Shown one piece after another: positions 20,322-32,121 of a stretch of 64,000 nucleotides of DNA. The notes below the pieces were generated by a model. The model was given only the letters and a program-made list of their open reading frames with translations. It was not told the origin of the DNA and did no database searches. The stretch lies in NCBI GenBank assembly GCA_002786065.1, contig NHNY01000002.1, forward strand, positions 1 to 64,000, given 5' to 3'. Origin of the DNA: Microcyclospora pomicola. Its lineage: Eukaryota > Ascomycota > Dothideomycetes > Capnodiales. The translations under genes were made by a program, and so were the position numbers. The stretch's first letter is position 1. Each line of letters opens with the position of its first letter.

Positions 20322-20933
20322 GGCTTCTATTATTCACTATGGATGATACATCGCAGACTCTAGTGAGATCGACCATGCGGCATAGTCATGAATCACATCC
20401 TTCGAGGCGAAGTGCGGTGAGGTGAGATGGACTCGGGAGTAGTGGGATGGAAGAATAATCAATGATTCTCCGTGCCTGAATTGCCTACATGTAGGTAGGT
20501 CTACACGGTGAGGTAGAATGCTATAAATCTCACACATTTCTGCCTCAACACACTTTAATGCCACGTACTCTCGTGTCAGCTTTTTCGATACATACAGTGC
20601 GTCCACAGCTATGCATGCCCACAACTCAGACTGTTATGGAGCACAGAAGATTTGGGTATTAGTTTGTTGCTTGAAATTACATCCTATGGCTACAGAAAGA
20701 CACTGCAATCTGGAAGTACAAGTGAGGTCCAGGCAACTCTTGGAGACAGCCAGCCAATACTTAGCACCTGCGCTTGCACCGCACTCAGAGAAGACAACCA
20801 CAAATGAAATATAAGCAAAACAGAGAAGCTGGTATCTTTTGCACGCGCACGTGCTGGTGCCTCCAAACATCGCACGGTCGCTTCAACTCCTGCCATCCCC
20901 TTGCCATGCACGTCCCCAACCATCTGACATCGT
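20322..20933. other. Promoter of WD40 gene and 3' flank of septin gene
   Basis: Both neighbours are on the minus strand. No further gene was recognised. Confidence 0.5.
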
Positions 20934-22226
20934 CTAGCGTCTGCCTGTCCGGGACATGCTGCCCTGGAGACCTTCCACCTCGCCCTCCAATTGCTTGATA
21001 ACGGCGTGGCTCTGTTCGAGATCCTTGTTGAGGCGGTCGCGCTCGCTGATGAGTTTCTGCTCCCATTGTCTGAAGCGTTGCTCCTCAACCTTGACCTGTT
21101 CTGTGAAACGCTTGCGAAGTGCCTCCTCCTCTTCCTTGAACTTGGGGTTGTCCAACTTTCGTGGTCTTGCCTCGCCGAATTTCCGTGTCTCCATCTGCTG
21201 TGCACGGTATGCCTCGTAGTGTGTCTCTTCGGTGGTGTGGATGAGGTCGAGCATGTGCGTGCGAATGAGAATGGCGCGTAGCTTCTTGAAGTCGCAGTGG
21301 TCCTCGTTCTCGACTTCGGCGACACCCCATGCGTATTGGCGGCCCTTGACAGTGCGACCGTCGCTAGTGTTCACGTCGCGCTCGGAACCTATCACGGAGA
21401 ACGGCATGGCGGCGATGAGGCTGCGGGCGTGCTGGAGGCCGGCCTCGTCATCCTCCTCGAGCGGGGGAGTGTAGATCTTGATACCCTGGGCTTCGATAAC
21501 AGCTCGGATCTGATGGCAAAAAGAAGTTAGCAGCAGATCATCCATGAACGCTACTCTGCTAACTTACGCGGTGCTTGAATTTAGCAAGATCCTGAGGCGA
21601 GAGGGTATCGGCCTTGGCTACCACGGGGATGAGATTGACACGCGTGCACAGGCGCTTCATGACCTCGATATCGAGAGGCTTCAAAGTGTGGCCAGTGGGG
21701 CGGATGAAGTACAAGCAGGCGTGTACGCGGAGGTCGATCTTCTCGGTACGGCGGGGCTGCTGCTCCTGAAGCATGTAGCTCTCGTGCTGGTCGTCCAAGA
21801 ATTCGATGATCGGTTGCCATGAGTCACGGTTGTTGACGTAGTCGCCGAAGCCAGGAGTGTCGATGACTGTGAGGCGGACCTTGAAGAACTTCTCCTCGAG
21901 CTCGGCCTTTGTAATCTCGATCTCAACGGTCTTATCCACCTGCTTGGCATGACGGCGGCGGTGGTCGGCGTAGTTCTTGATGGTGGTGGAGAAGAGGGTG
22001 TTGATGAAAGTTGTCTTTCCAAGGCCAGACTCGCCCGCGACCATGATGGTGAAGGCAGCGCCGCGCTTCGCTACAATCTTGTGACGCTGGTTTGGGAGCT
22101 GAACTGAAGTGTCAGCCGTTTGCTCAGACGTGCCATTCTGCCAGAAGCGATGCAAGACCAGCCACGTCGATATTGTTGTTGACTACGTACGTTGGCAATG
22201 CCAATGGGCGATAGAGATTCCGCCAT
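20934..22226 (-). CDS. aspC: Septin, Cdc12/AspC type
   Basis: Three exons, 22226-22191, 22098-21568 and 21509-20934, give 380 aa. The start is the first ATG after an inferred 5'-UTR intron and gives MAESLSPIGIAN, as in AspC-type septins. P-loop GESGLGKTT is at 34-42, G3 DTPG at 92-95 and G4 AKAD at 173-176. The septin-unique element follows, with KGRQYAWGVAEVENEDHCDF. The C-terminus is a coiled coil (about 300-375, rich in E, K, R and L). DDQHESYMLQEQQPRR and HYEAYRAQQME favour the Cdc12/AspC subgroup. Septins build filaments and rings at septa, hyphal branches and infection structures. The gene is divergent from PWP2. Confidence 0.92.
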
Positions 22227-22327
22227 GGTGTGTGTTTGACCGTCGTCTGGAGACGAATGGGGAGGAGCCTGAATCGAAGCTGCAGAGGATTCGGTGTAGA
22301 ATGCACCTGGGACGAGCTGCGCGTGGT

Positions 22328-22458
22328 CTGGAAGAGGTTGTGGGTTAGCAATCGCTCCGATGGATTCTGCCACGTTGACGCCAGCCATTGATATGCGCGT
22401 CGTGATGCACAGCAAGTGATGATTTGTGTGCGAACGGCGAAGATGGGTGGTCACTTAC
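22328..22458 (-). other. Inferred 5'-UTR intron of the septin gene
   Basis: On the minus strand the donor GTAAGT starts at 22458 and a GCTAAC branch-like site precedes the acceptor TTCCAG ending at 22328. It would remove an upstream ATG (MAGVNVAES...). The first ATG after it begins the conserved septin N-terminus, which decides the start at 22226. Confidence 0.65.
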
Positions 22459-22730
22459 GGCAGTCGGGATGCTCGAAGATAAATGGATGGCGAGGGAGGG
22501 ACGAAGTTGTCGCAGTGATGGCAGTAAGAGTAGTCAAGATGTTTCTTGGTGAAGCCAGAGAAAGTGCGAAAGCCAGTGTTCGTCCCCTTTCCCTGTCGCC
22601 AAATGAGGGTTGGCCTGCTCCCTGGCCGTTGGTGGCCAATCAAACGCGGCTCCTCGGACCCATACCACTGCGGAGGCGGGAGATCCGCTTGCGCCAAACC
22701 TTGTCTGCTCGTCTTCGAAGATTTTCTGGT

Positions 22731-22755
22731 GATAAGTGAATTATTATCACTTATC
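22731..22755. promoter_or_regulatory. Inverted GATAAG pair in the septin-PWP2 divergent promoter
   Basis: GATAAGTGA (22731-22739) and TCACTTATC (22747-22755) form a perfect 9-bp inverted repeat with a 7-bp spacer. It lies 86 bp before the PWP2 ATG. Each arm carries GATAAG, the core of fungal GATA-factor sites (AreA and SreA families). Binding is inference. Confidence 0.5.
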
Positions 22756-22840
22756 GAGCTCTTGAAGTCAGCACTCTGTACGATTTATCCCGGGCCTTGA
22801 ACTTTTGGCGTACTGCGGCGTTGGGGAGACCAACTCTATC

Positions 22841-25586
22841 ATGAAGACTGACTTCAAGGTGCGTACTGCATTTCGCGGCTTGCAACAGTATGCGCGCCTA
22901 ACATTTCACGCAGTTTTCAAATTTGCTCGGCACCGTCTATCGCAAAGGCAACCTCGTTTACACCAGCGATGGAACCTGCTTATTATCACCAGTAGGAAAC
23001 CGAATCACCGTATTCGATCTGATCAACAACAAATCTCATACTCTACCATTTGCTCATCGAGTAAATATTTCCCGGATTGCACTCCATCCCAATGGCCAAC
23101 TATTGCTCACCATTGACGAGCAAGGATACGCGATCTTGAGTCACCTCCAAAGACGGATCGCCTTGTATCATTTCTCTTTGAAGGTCTCGGTATCTGCTCT
23201 TGTGTTCTCGCCGAGTGGCGACTATTTCGCGGTAGCCCTTGGACGCAAGATTGAAGTGTGGAAGACACCTTCCACACCTGGATCCAATGTAGACGACGAT
23301 GAAAGTGGTGGGCTGGAGTTCGCACCATTTGTCAAATATCGACAATACGTCGGCCATAATGATACAGTACAAAATCTACACTGGAGTAGTGACTCACGTT
23401 TCTTCCTATCCGCGAGTAAGGACTTAACAGCGCGGATATGGAGTTTGAACCCAGAAGAGGGATTCACGCCTACCGTACTAGCTGGCCATAAATCAGCGGT
23501 TCATGCGGCGTGGTTCAGTTACGACCAGGAGACCATCTGGACAGTGTCCAAAGATGGCGCGCTGTTTCGGTGGCAATACCTACCGCCACTGAACGCAGAC
23601 CCTGACGACGTTTCCGATGAGCGATGGCGGATCAGCGATCGACACTATTTCTTCCAGGACCAGGCCAATCTTACCACTGCGGCGTTTCATGCACGGTCGA
23701 ATCTGTTAGTGACGGGTTTCTCGAATGGTGTATTTATGCTCCACGAACTACCAGACTTCAGCGAGATCCACAAGCTATCTATCTCAGCTTCAAATATCGA
23801 CACTGTCTCAATCAGCCAGTCAGGAGAGTGGCTGGCATTTGGCTGCTCAGCTCTTGGTCAATTGCTAGTATGGGAATGGCAATCGGAGTCCTACATTCTG
23901 AAACAGCAAGGCCACTTTGATGGCATGAACTCATTAACGTACAGTCCCAGTGGAGACCGCATAATCACATGTGCCGACGACGGCAAAGTGAAAGTGTGGG
24001 ATACAGCATCAGGCTTTTGCATAGTCACATTCACCGAGCACACTTCTGGCGTAACGGCCTGCGAATTCGCAAAGCGAGGGAATGTATTATTTACGGCATC
24101 ATTAGACGGCAGCATTCGAGCGTTTGATTTGATACGCTATCGATGTTTCCGCACTTTCACCGCGCCCAAAAGACTGAGCTTCAGCTCAATCGCTGTGGAT
24201 CCTTCGGGCGAAGTTGTGGCGGCCGGCAGTCTTGATGATTTCGATGTCCACATCTGGAGTGTACAGACTGGTCAACTTTTGGATCAACTCTCTGGCCATG
24301 AAGGGCCAATTTCAAGTCTGGCCTTCGCACCAAATGGCGGTAATCTTGTTTCGGGATCATGGGACCGGACGGTGCGTATATGGTCGATATTTGCGCGAAC
24401 ACAGACTTCAGAACCGCTCCAATTACAGTCTGATGTGCTTTGCGTTGCAGTAAGCCCTGATAGCAAGCAAATCTCAGTATCGAGTTTGGACGGTCAGCTC
24501 ACCTTTTGGTCGTTGGGAGAAGGAACGCAACAGACAGGTCTGGACGGCCGAAGAGATGCTTCTGGTGGCCGTAAGATCACAGATCGTCGAGTAGCAGCAA
24601 ATGCCGCTGGCACCAAAAGCTTCAACACCATTACCTACAGCGCAGATGGCAGTGTTGTCCTCGCAGGAGGTAACAGCAAGTATATCTGCCTCTACTCTGT
24701 GGAGACCGGCCTTCTGCTCCGGAAGTACACTGTCAGTGTCAACTTGAGTCTGCACGGCACACAAGAGTTTCTCAATTCCCGTCTGCTGACCGAAGCTGGT
24801 CCTCGCGGTCTGATCGACGAAGCAGGTGAGGCATCTGATCTAGAGGACCGTCTTGACAAATCTCTTCCCGGTTCAAAGCGCGGCGATGCCGCCCAACGCA
24901 AAGCTGGCGCCGAAGTGCGAGTTCCTGGTGTTGCATTCTCGCCCACCGGTCGAGCCTTTTGCGCTGCAAGCACTGAAGGTCTGCTGATCTATAGTCTGGA
25001 CGCAACGATCGCCTTTGACCCCTTCGACCTCGACGTGGATGTCACACCCGAGACGACACTTGAAGCTCTCAGCCGCCGGGAGTGGCTCAAGGCCCTGGTC
25101 ATGTCCTTCCGCCTCAGCGATACTAAGCTCATCACTCGTGTTTACCGCTCAGTACCGACTGCAGATATCGGATTGGTCACGCGTGATCTACCTCTCGTCT
25201 ACCTCGAACGTATGCTCCGGCATGTTGCCAAGGAGTCAGATGCGTCGCCACATATGGAATTAAATCTGCTATGGCTGCAATCATTATTGCGGCAACACGG
25301 TCGAACGCTGAAAGAACAACAGGGCGAATTTGCCGAGGTGGTTCGCTTGGTACAACGTGCTGTGGCGAGATTACAGGGCGAGATCATGAAAGTTGCGGAG
25401 CAGAATGAGCACTTGATCGAGTATCTGCTGTCACAGCCTGGCAAAAGCTTGAATGGCAAAGACTCCAAGGTCGAACTTTTAGAAGACCGCAAGAATGGCA
25501 CCATTGCTAATGGGGACGGAGATGAAAGCATGGTGGATGACGATGAAGAGGCAGATGGTGACGGGGAGTGGGTGGGACTCGACTAG
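22841..25586 (+). CDS. PWP2: Periodic tryptophan protein 2, U3 snoRNP/SSU processome (Utp1)
   Basis: Two exons, 22841-22858 and 22914-25586, give 896 aa. The tiny first exon (MKTDFK) joins FSNLLGTVYRKGNLVYT, the classic PWP2 start. WD40 repeats fill about residues 10-600 in two propellers, e.g. GHNDTVQNLHWSSDSRFFLSA, GHKSAVHAAWF, GHFDGMNSLTYSPSGDRI, EHTSGVTACEFAKRGNVLFT and GHEGPISSLAFAPNGG. The Utp12-like C-terminal helical domain follows (EALSRREWLKALVMSFRL, about 730-840), then an acidic tail. PWP2 is an essential 90S pre-ribosome component in the nucleolus needed for 18S rRNA maturation. Its length is near the family norm of about 900. Confidence 0.96.
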
Positions 25587-25701
25587 TTTCATCGAGCTCT
25601 CATTGATGTATGAATAGACATCCATCTGTAAAATCACTAGACGATACCCAATGATCCACATTGCCGAATGTACACAATCCATTCAATACGTCTCGGTCCA
25701 T

Positions 25702-26524
25702 CTAGAACTTCCTCATCACAAACCCAAAATACTCCAACATGCCCTCCTCGCCCTCTCGCACTAGGCTTTCACACTGCACTTCCCACACTCCCTCCCTCGC
25801 CAGCAACGGCCGAATGAAATGCGGCTGCCGCCACGTCACATAGAGCCACACGCCGCCTTTCCGCAGCACCCGCGCCGCCTCATCGACATAGCGAGACACA
25901 TTCTCGCGCACCTCGTCAGCGGGGTCCCAAAGCGAGCCGTACAGCATAGCGTCTAGCGTGGCCTTGTCGATGCAGACGTCGAAAGATGCGTCGGGAAACT
26001 GCAGCGCCCGGATATCCATCTCGAGCCACGTGATGCTTGGATGTTGGGCGCGCATGTGCTCGACCACGATCGGGGAGAAGTCGACGGCTGTTTGGTGGTG
26101 GTAGGAGCATTGCGATTCGAGGTCGGCGGGGAGAGTCTGTGAACAAGGGGAGGTAAGGATCGAGTTAACATCATGTAGAGTAGAGATAGAGAAGAGTAGA
26201 GAATGCAAAATAGAAGGAATCGAATGAACATAGGAAACTATAATCTTGTGATATACGACACAGGGTGTGAACCAGACGGCTTGTCCATGTACTACAACCG
26301 TGTGAGAATGCTATATGAATGAAACAACTTACGCTGTTACCACTGCCCAAATGCAGAATCTTCGGCTCCAACGAAGCAGCCGGGAGATGCTTCAGGAAGA
26401 AAGGTTTAATGGTCTCGAAATGCCGGAGCCAGTCGTATACTTTGGCATCAGCATCGTCTTTGCTGTAGCGAGCATCCCAGTATTCTGGATGTGCCAGTTT
26501 GCGGAGGGAATCTTCCTTGCCCAT
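25702..26524 (-). CDS. Class I SAM-dependent methyltransferase (EEF1AKMT4/METTL-like)
   Basis: Two exons, 26524-26333 and 26136-25702, give 208 aa. The 196-nt intron is long for this window. The N-terminus (AHPEYWDARYSKDDADAKVYDW) is typical of the EEF1AKMT4/METTL13-N type group. Motif I ILHLGSGNS is at about 56-64 and is interrupted by the intron. VDFSPIVVEHMRAQ forms the acidic-loop region, and ATLDAMLYG with VRKGGVWLYVTW gives later motifs. It transfers a methyl group from SAM, and related enzymes modify elongation factor 1A lysines. The substrate here is inference. It is divergent from the F-box gene downstream. Confidence 0.85.
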
Positions 26525-27203
26525 TCTTTCAGCTACGAGATCCCAATGGTGACCTCTAGTAGAAATTTCTTAGATTTTTTCCGCCGGCGAAGGGAACGAT
26601 CTAGAGGCGAGGAATCAATGACCGTCATCCATCCATCATTGTTCCATAGCTGGGTCCCTCACGGTCCTTGGACTTGGAACGAAAAATGATTCGTGTATGT
26701 CGATTCCTCGAGTCATGCTACAGTATGTGATACTGTAGATGGACAGACATCTCAAACAAGCGCCGTTAGCTTTAGCGCGGGGATGAAACATGGCGGGGGA
26801 AGTGAGGGCGAGGGATTGGCGAGGGTCAAGACATGCTTAATTATTCCTAGACACATGCAGGCATGGTCGCTCCTCGGTCCTGCTGACAGATGGCGTCAAG
26901 AGCGACAGCCCAAGTGAATTGAGTAGTGATCCTTCTTCACACTTTCCCGGCGCAACAACGTTCTTGTCCTTCCTTGTCTTGCACGTGTCGTTCATACCTG
27001 GAGCTTGCTGAATACATATACCAAGGTCCAGGCTGGATATCTGCTCGCGCATCACGACCGCGCCTTGAACGTTCTCACGCGATTCCAGGTGCTCGTGCGG
27101 CTGCCCAAAAGAAGATATATGAGAGCGCTATTTGTGTTCGTTTCATAATCCTAACTTCGGACAAAAACCGCTCTCTTGCGCAGGCTCATCCCTGGCCCTC
27201 CCC
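26525..27203. promoter_or_regulatory. Divergent promoter region (methyltransferase / F-box)
   Basis: The two flanking genes start outward from this stretch, so both promoters must lie here. No specific site was recognised. Confidence 0.45.
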
Positions 27204-29003
27204 ATGGGTCTGTTGAAACACTTCCGTTCTCGATCGCGCCTAAAGGACAACTCGACCGTTTCAGCTCGCGCATACACATCCTCATCGGCGCCTCCAGCGC
27301 GAGGAGGACGCGACTTCACGACCAGATTGCCCGCTCGAGTTCTCGACAACATCTTCACCTATGTCTGTCCCCATACTCAAGATACGAGCTACGAGCCTAG
27401 CGAACGGTCGCAGATAGGAGATGGCTGCATGCTATGCGATCTGAGGGACCTGGCGAGCTGTGCGCAGGTCTGTCAGAAATGGCGCGGGATCGCAAAGAAA
27501 CAGCTGTATAAGAGCGTGCGAATAGATGCAGTCCACTACTGCGAATTGGAAGAAGTGCTGGCAGAGCGACGCAGGAAACACAATAAGCATTCGAGGAGCA
27601 AGTCACATGTGGAGTCAGGAGAGGTGCCCAGTGTGCGACTTTCGCTTCTATGCCGGACCTTGAGGGAGAATAATACTTTAGCGACGCAGGTGCAATTCTT
27701 GAAACTACCATACATGACGCGAGAGACTGCGAAGGGAGAGCTGGCGCGGACAGTGTCTGTACTACCAAATCTACGATATGTAGATCTGCCGGATGGATTC
27801 TTCACGGGCGACCCAAGCTGTGTTGCGTTACGACAGGAGCTGCAGATGCGGTGTCCAGATATCAGAAAGATGACTTATCATTCAGGATCGGAGGAAGCAC
27901 TCGAGCTGCTGACACAGCGGTACTGGCAGTCGATTGAGGTCCTCGAGCTGATGGGCGTCTCGGTGGAGCCGGCGACTCTGAGGATCATCCTCGCGAGTTT
28001 GCCTACCTTACATAATCTGGTGCTTTCAGAACTGCCCTGGATGGACGACTCTACGTTCCAGTCCGCACCCGGACAGCTTCCAGACTTCCCACCTCTCCAA
28101 TCACTCAAGCTGGAACGAACTCCAAACGTCACCGCAGCCGGTCTCGTTTCGTATCTGAGTGCGCCGCACAACCGAGAAGCGCTTTCTTCCTTGACCATCC
28201 AGGACACTGCCATCACAATCCACGAGCTACACTCAGTTTTGGCTGCTGCAAGCTCGTTACAACATGTTTCCATCACTGACACGGTCACCAAATCACTAGG
28301 ACTTGCTGCCACACAACTTCCTCCATTGAGATCGATCAGCCTCCGAACCATGCATTTCGAGATCACGAGCAGTGACGCGGTGCATGGTCTACAGAATCCT
28401 GCGGAGTCATACTACCTCTACCTGTGCAACTCCATCCATCAGAACACCCTCCCGGCGCTGGAGACTCTATACGTCCGCGACCAATCCTTTCCCGAACTTC
28501 TGCTGTTGACGCCCAACCCTTCTGCTGGCCCAGGCGGTCCAAACAATCCACATACAGGCAACACCAGCTTCCACCAAAACCTTGAAGTCTTCTCCAAGGG
28601 CATCGACGAGCTCGAATGGGTTTTCACTCCAATTGCCCCGCCTTCATCCCCACAACAGTCGCGCATGAGCAGCGCATTCGGTGGTCGACCGCTCTCCGCC
28701 TATTCTGCCTCACGCGGACTCGGACCGCAGTGGGCGCAAGGCGGGTTCGGCGGCGAAGCGCGCAAATCCGTCATGGTCGGTAACGGCTTCGGCGGGTTCC
28801 TGGCGGTTCCGCAGGATCAGGTGCCTCGACCTATGACACCAGACAGCCCTGGTGGCGTTGGCGTGAAAGGTGGTGCATCGCCACAGATCTCGGGCGGCAA
28901 TCAGTCCTCACGAATGAGTTTTTTTAAACCCCCGCCTAGTATGGCGGCGATGGCGGAAGGGCCGGGAGGAAGACGAGGAAGTAAACATGATCTATGGCGA
29001 TGA
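27204..29003 (+). CDS. F-box/leucine-rich-repeat-like protein
   Basis: A single exon gives 599 aa. The start at 27204 gives MGLLKHFRSRSRLKDN; the frame is open upstream only from a CTG/ATG that adds a non-conserved stretch. The F-box is at about residues 40-100 (FTTRLPARVLDNIFTYV ... DLASCAQVCQKWRGIAKKQLYKSV). Residues 150-420 show loosely spaced leucine-rich segments (LPNLRYVDLPDGFF, LPTLHNLVLSELPWMD, LPPLRSISLRTMHFE). The last 130 residues are Gly/Pro/Ser-rich and probably disordered. F-box proteins recruit substrates to SCF ubiquitin ligases. The substrate is unknown. Confidence 0.85.
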   Translation: MGLLKHFRSRSRLKDNSTVSARAYTSSSAPPARGGRDFTTRLPARVLDNIFTYVCPHTQDTSYEPSERSQIGDGCMLCDLRDLASCAQVCQKWRGIAKKQLYKSVRIDAVHYCELEEVLAERRRKHNKHSRSKSHVESGEVPSVRLSLLCRTLRENNTLATQVQFLKLPYMTRETAKGELARTVSVLPNLRYVDLPDGFFTGDPSCVALRQELQMRCPDIRKMTYHSGSEEALELLTQRYWQSIEVLELMGVSVEPATLRIILASLPTLHNLVLSELPWMDDSTFQSAPGQLPDFPPLQSLKLERTPNVTAAGLVSYLSAPHNREALSSLTIQDTAITIHELHSVLAAASSLQHVSITDTVTKSLGLAATQLPPLRSISLRTMHFEITSSDAVHGLQNPAESYYLYLCNSIHQNTLPALETLYVRDQSFPELLLLTPNPSAGPGGPNNPHTGNTSFHQNLEVFSKGIDELEWVFTPIAPPSSPQQSRMSSAFGGRPLSAYSASRGLGPQWAQGGFGGEARKSVMVGNGFGGFLAVPQDQVPRPMTPDSPGGVGVKGGASPQISGGNQSSRMSFFKPPPSMAAMAEGPGGRRGSKHDLWR

Positions 29004-30174
29004 GATGTGTATGAGATCAGGCGCTGGTGTTGCCTGTTTTATGACTGGGGAAGAGGAGCATCACGAACAATGGGACGAGAGAAGCAGGATGGCAGCATAG
29101 GCTGAATCCTAGGCTCTAGCATACGTCGGTCCTGTCCATACGACATGAGCCGGGGTGTCCAGATGCGTCACCAAATCCGAGATATGTGCCATGAACTGTA
29201 GTAGTAGATTTAGATGGTATGATCCTGACACGATACCTTTTACTCCTGACACTGTCTAAATACCCGGACGACGGAATCATGATTCATGCAACAAGGGCAC
29301 CGCCAGGAAATCGACATGTATGCGCACTGCACACATGACCTGTCGTCATAGACACGTCCCATACCGAAGCGAGGTCCTCGAATGCCAGTATAGTTCTCAA
29401 GTGTATGCCCGCTTTTCTTATACATGCACTTCCTACAATCGGCACAACACCGACATTATACCATGCATTATCAAGGTATGTATTCCTCCATCGTCTCCGT
29501 CGCCCGTGTTCCAAGTACTCGCGTAAACTTGACCACTTTACACATTTGTATGATGGTCTGCTCAGGGATCGACACGCGGAGTACATGATCGATTATATCA
29601 TTATGCTGCTCGATGATCCTTGCAGTATTTGTACCGCTGGTCAACACTTCCTAGGTGTGTCGATGTTCCTAGATTTTCTGTGATCATTCATAAGATCAGA
29701 CTGGCCAGCAACCGGACATGAGCGAGATGGAGTCGGAAGGGCGTGGTTCCGTCGCTAGGTCGGATGCTGCAGTAGCCGACACGCAGGGAAGCAGCCCGCC
29801 CGTCTAAAACCTACCGCACCAGCGATGCAGGAACGGGGAAATGCTCAATGCTCGTTCGCTAAATCATGACCATACTATGCTATCGCATGAGCTGAAGCAT
29901 TAGCATCAACATCAGGATAAGCATGAGGAACCGAGGACGGCGTTGGCTCGCACTGGATACGACGGAGAGGAAACTAGCCAATTTAGGACCCTGCTGATCA
30001 ATATCACCTATCAGTAGGTCATGGTCTCCGCTACTATTCCTTCGATCTGTTCGGTTGCTTTCTCGTCCATTGCTTGGGTGCTGGGTGATTCGTTTGCATG
30101 GCTATGAGATCTCCTACCTCACTTCAATCCTAGCGCTCCAAGACCCATAAGGTCGATATATCTCCACCACCGCC
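29004..30174. other. Intergenic, 1.2 kb, nothing recognised
   Basis: Contains the 3' flank of the F-box gene and the promoter of the P450 gene. Short open frames show no family pattern, and no RNA gene was seen. Confidence 0.4.
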
Positions 30175-31852
30175 ATGGCGCTCGCCGACCTGGTCTCCGG
30201 CCACACCTACATCCTCGCCGCCCTCGGCATCACCATCACCGTCCTCGCCAGCCTGTACTCCTACTTCCTCGCCCGGCCGTCGTTCCCCAAGAACTCGCCG
30301 CCCCTCACCCACCGCGCCTTCCCCATCATCGGCTCCATCCAGTTCTTCACCCAACGATATGACTTCATCCGCGAGTCCGCCGCGCACATGCCCAGCGGCA
30401 ACTTCTCCTTTTACGCCGGCAAATACCCCATCGTCAACCTCGACGGGCGGAAAGAAGCGAACCGCAAGATCTTCTTCGAGAGCAAGAACCTGGACTTCAG
30501 CAAGGGCTACTCGACGCTGCTGGGCGGCAGTCCGGATGTGAAGGAGGGCAACAACCCGTTGGCGGAGAGCGTGGCGTCGAATGATGCCGGATTCGGCCAG
30601 TACTTCACCAAGCGGCTAGTCGCGATGCTGAAAGGCAATCAGCTGGCCAAGAACCTCCCGACACTGCTGCAGGACGCGCGGACGAGTCTGGACGAGCTCG
30701 CGGCGGACGGCATCACCGATCCGTTCCACAGCATCTACCGGATGGTGTTTCAGTTCACCATGCGCACCGTCGCGGCGAATGAGATCGCCAACGACCCGGA
30801 GCTGCTGGAGAAATGCCTGAAGCTGTACGAGGTCATCGAGGAGACGGGCACGCCGTTCTCCATCATGTACCCGTGGATGCCGGTCCCGGCCAAGTTTCAA
30901 CGCATGTATGCGGGTGGGAAGCTGTACATGGTGTTCAAGAATGTGGTGGATGCGCGGAATAAGGAGGGTCGGAGGGAGGACGACGCGTTGCAATATCTGA
31001 TGGACCAGGGGGATGACATTGGAAGCATCATCACGGTCAGTACTGGATTGTGCGTGCTGTGTATGCGAAAACTTAATCTAACATGCATCATCAGTTCGTC
31101 CTCGGCGCTCTTTTCGCCGGCCAGCTCAACAGCGGCATCAACGCCGCCTGGATCATGGTCTACCTCGCCAGCAAGCCCTACTGGCAAGGCCGCGTGCGCG
31201 AGGAAGTCAACTCCGTCGCCGACCGCTACTGCCCGGACAAGACGCTTCCGCTCAAGGAACGTCTCATGCGCGTCCCCATTGAGGCCTGGGAGGGCGACTT
31301 CCCCCTGATCGATATGTGTCTCAAGGACTCGATCCGTCTGCAGATGTCTGGCACCGTCTTCCGTAAGAACGCAACCGCGCGCGACATCCCGATCGATAAG
31401 GAGGGGCGTGAAGTCATCCCCGCTGGTGCCTTTGTGAGCTTGGCCGTGGGTGACATGCACTACAACCCGGACTTCTACGAGGATGAGGGCGAGTGGGATC
31501 CGTCACGGTATATGTCTGAGCGCGCGGAGGATAAGAAAGAACAGCATGCTTGGATTGGATGTAAGTTTTCCCTTTCCCCTTCTTCGACTCCATTCCTCCT
31601 CCGACATGTTGAAGTGACGACACTAACTCAGTCCCAGGGGGCGTCGGCCGCCACCCGTGTCTGGGCATGCGCTTCGCCAAGCTCGAGAACAACCTGATTG
31701 TCGCGTTCATGCTGGCCTACTTCGAGGATCTCCAGCCGTGCGATGCCAAAGGCACCGTCATGTCGCAGCTGCCCAAGGTCGATCGCAACTCGCACACCGC
31801 GCGGAAGCCCAAAGAGCATGTTTTCTTGAAGTACAAGGTGAGGTCGGGTTGA
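30175..31852 (+). CDS. Cytochrome P450, CYP7/8-like group
   Basis: Three exons, 30175-31035, 31095-31560 and 31638-31852, give 513 aa. An N-terminal membrane anchor (about 10-32) is followed by a proline-rich hinge (ARPSFPKNSPPL). The heme-binding loop is WGVGRHPCLGMRFA with Cys450, rebuilt across intron 2. The I-helix reads LFAGQLNSGINAAW (294-308), with Asn/Ser where most P450s have an acid-Thr pair, as in CYP7/CYP8. The K-helix ExxR motif reads DSIR (365-368), so Glu is replaced by Asp. It is an ER-anchored heme monooxygenase or related isomerase. The substrate is unknown. No biosynthetic cluster partners are adjacent. Confidence 0.88.
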
Positions 31853-32121
31853 TTGTTCTTGGCTGTACATATGTAGATATGTACATGGTCGGTGTTGGCG
31901 GTGTGTTGTGGCGAACTGGTGACGGTGCTGTGCTGCAATTTAGCGAGGGAGGTATTTGCAGATGAAGTGCATTTGGTAGGAACCTGAGGTGTAAATAGCA
32001 TCGCTCCGCTCCACCCTCAGCGGCGTAGAACAGACCTAACGATCCCCACGATATATTGCGTGCGTGCGCGAACTTGCAAGATCATCGTTACCTCTCATCA
32101 TCACCGCTTACCATTCTCTCA
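31853..32121. other. Short intergenic region between convergent genes
   Basis: Holds the 3' ends of the P450 (+) and GNAT (-) genes. No other feature. Confidence 0.5.

Noticed and set aside
22227-22392. Upstream ATG (MAGVNVAES) for the septin
   Set aside because: It lies inside an intron-like segment with a good donor, branch site and acceptor. The first ATG after it gives the conserved start.
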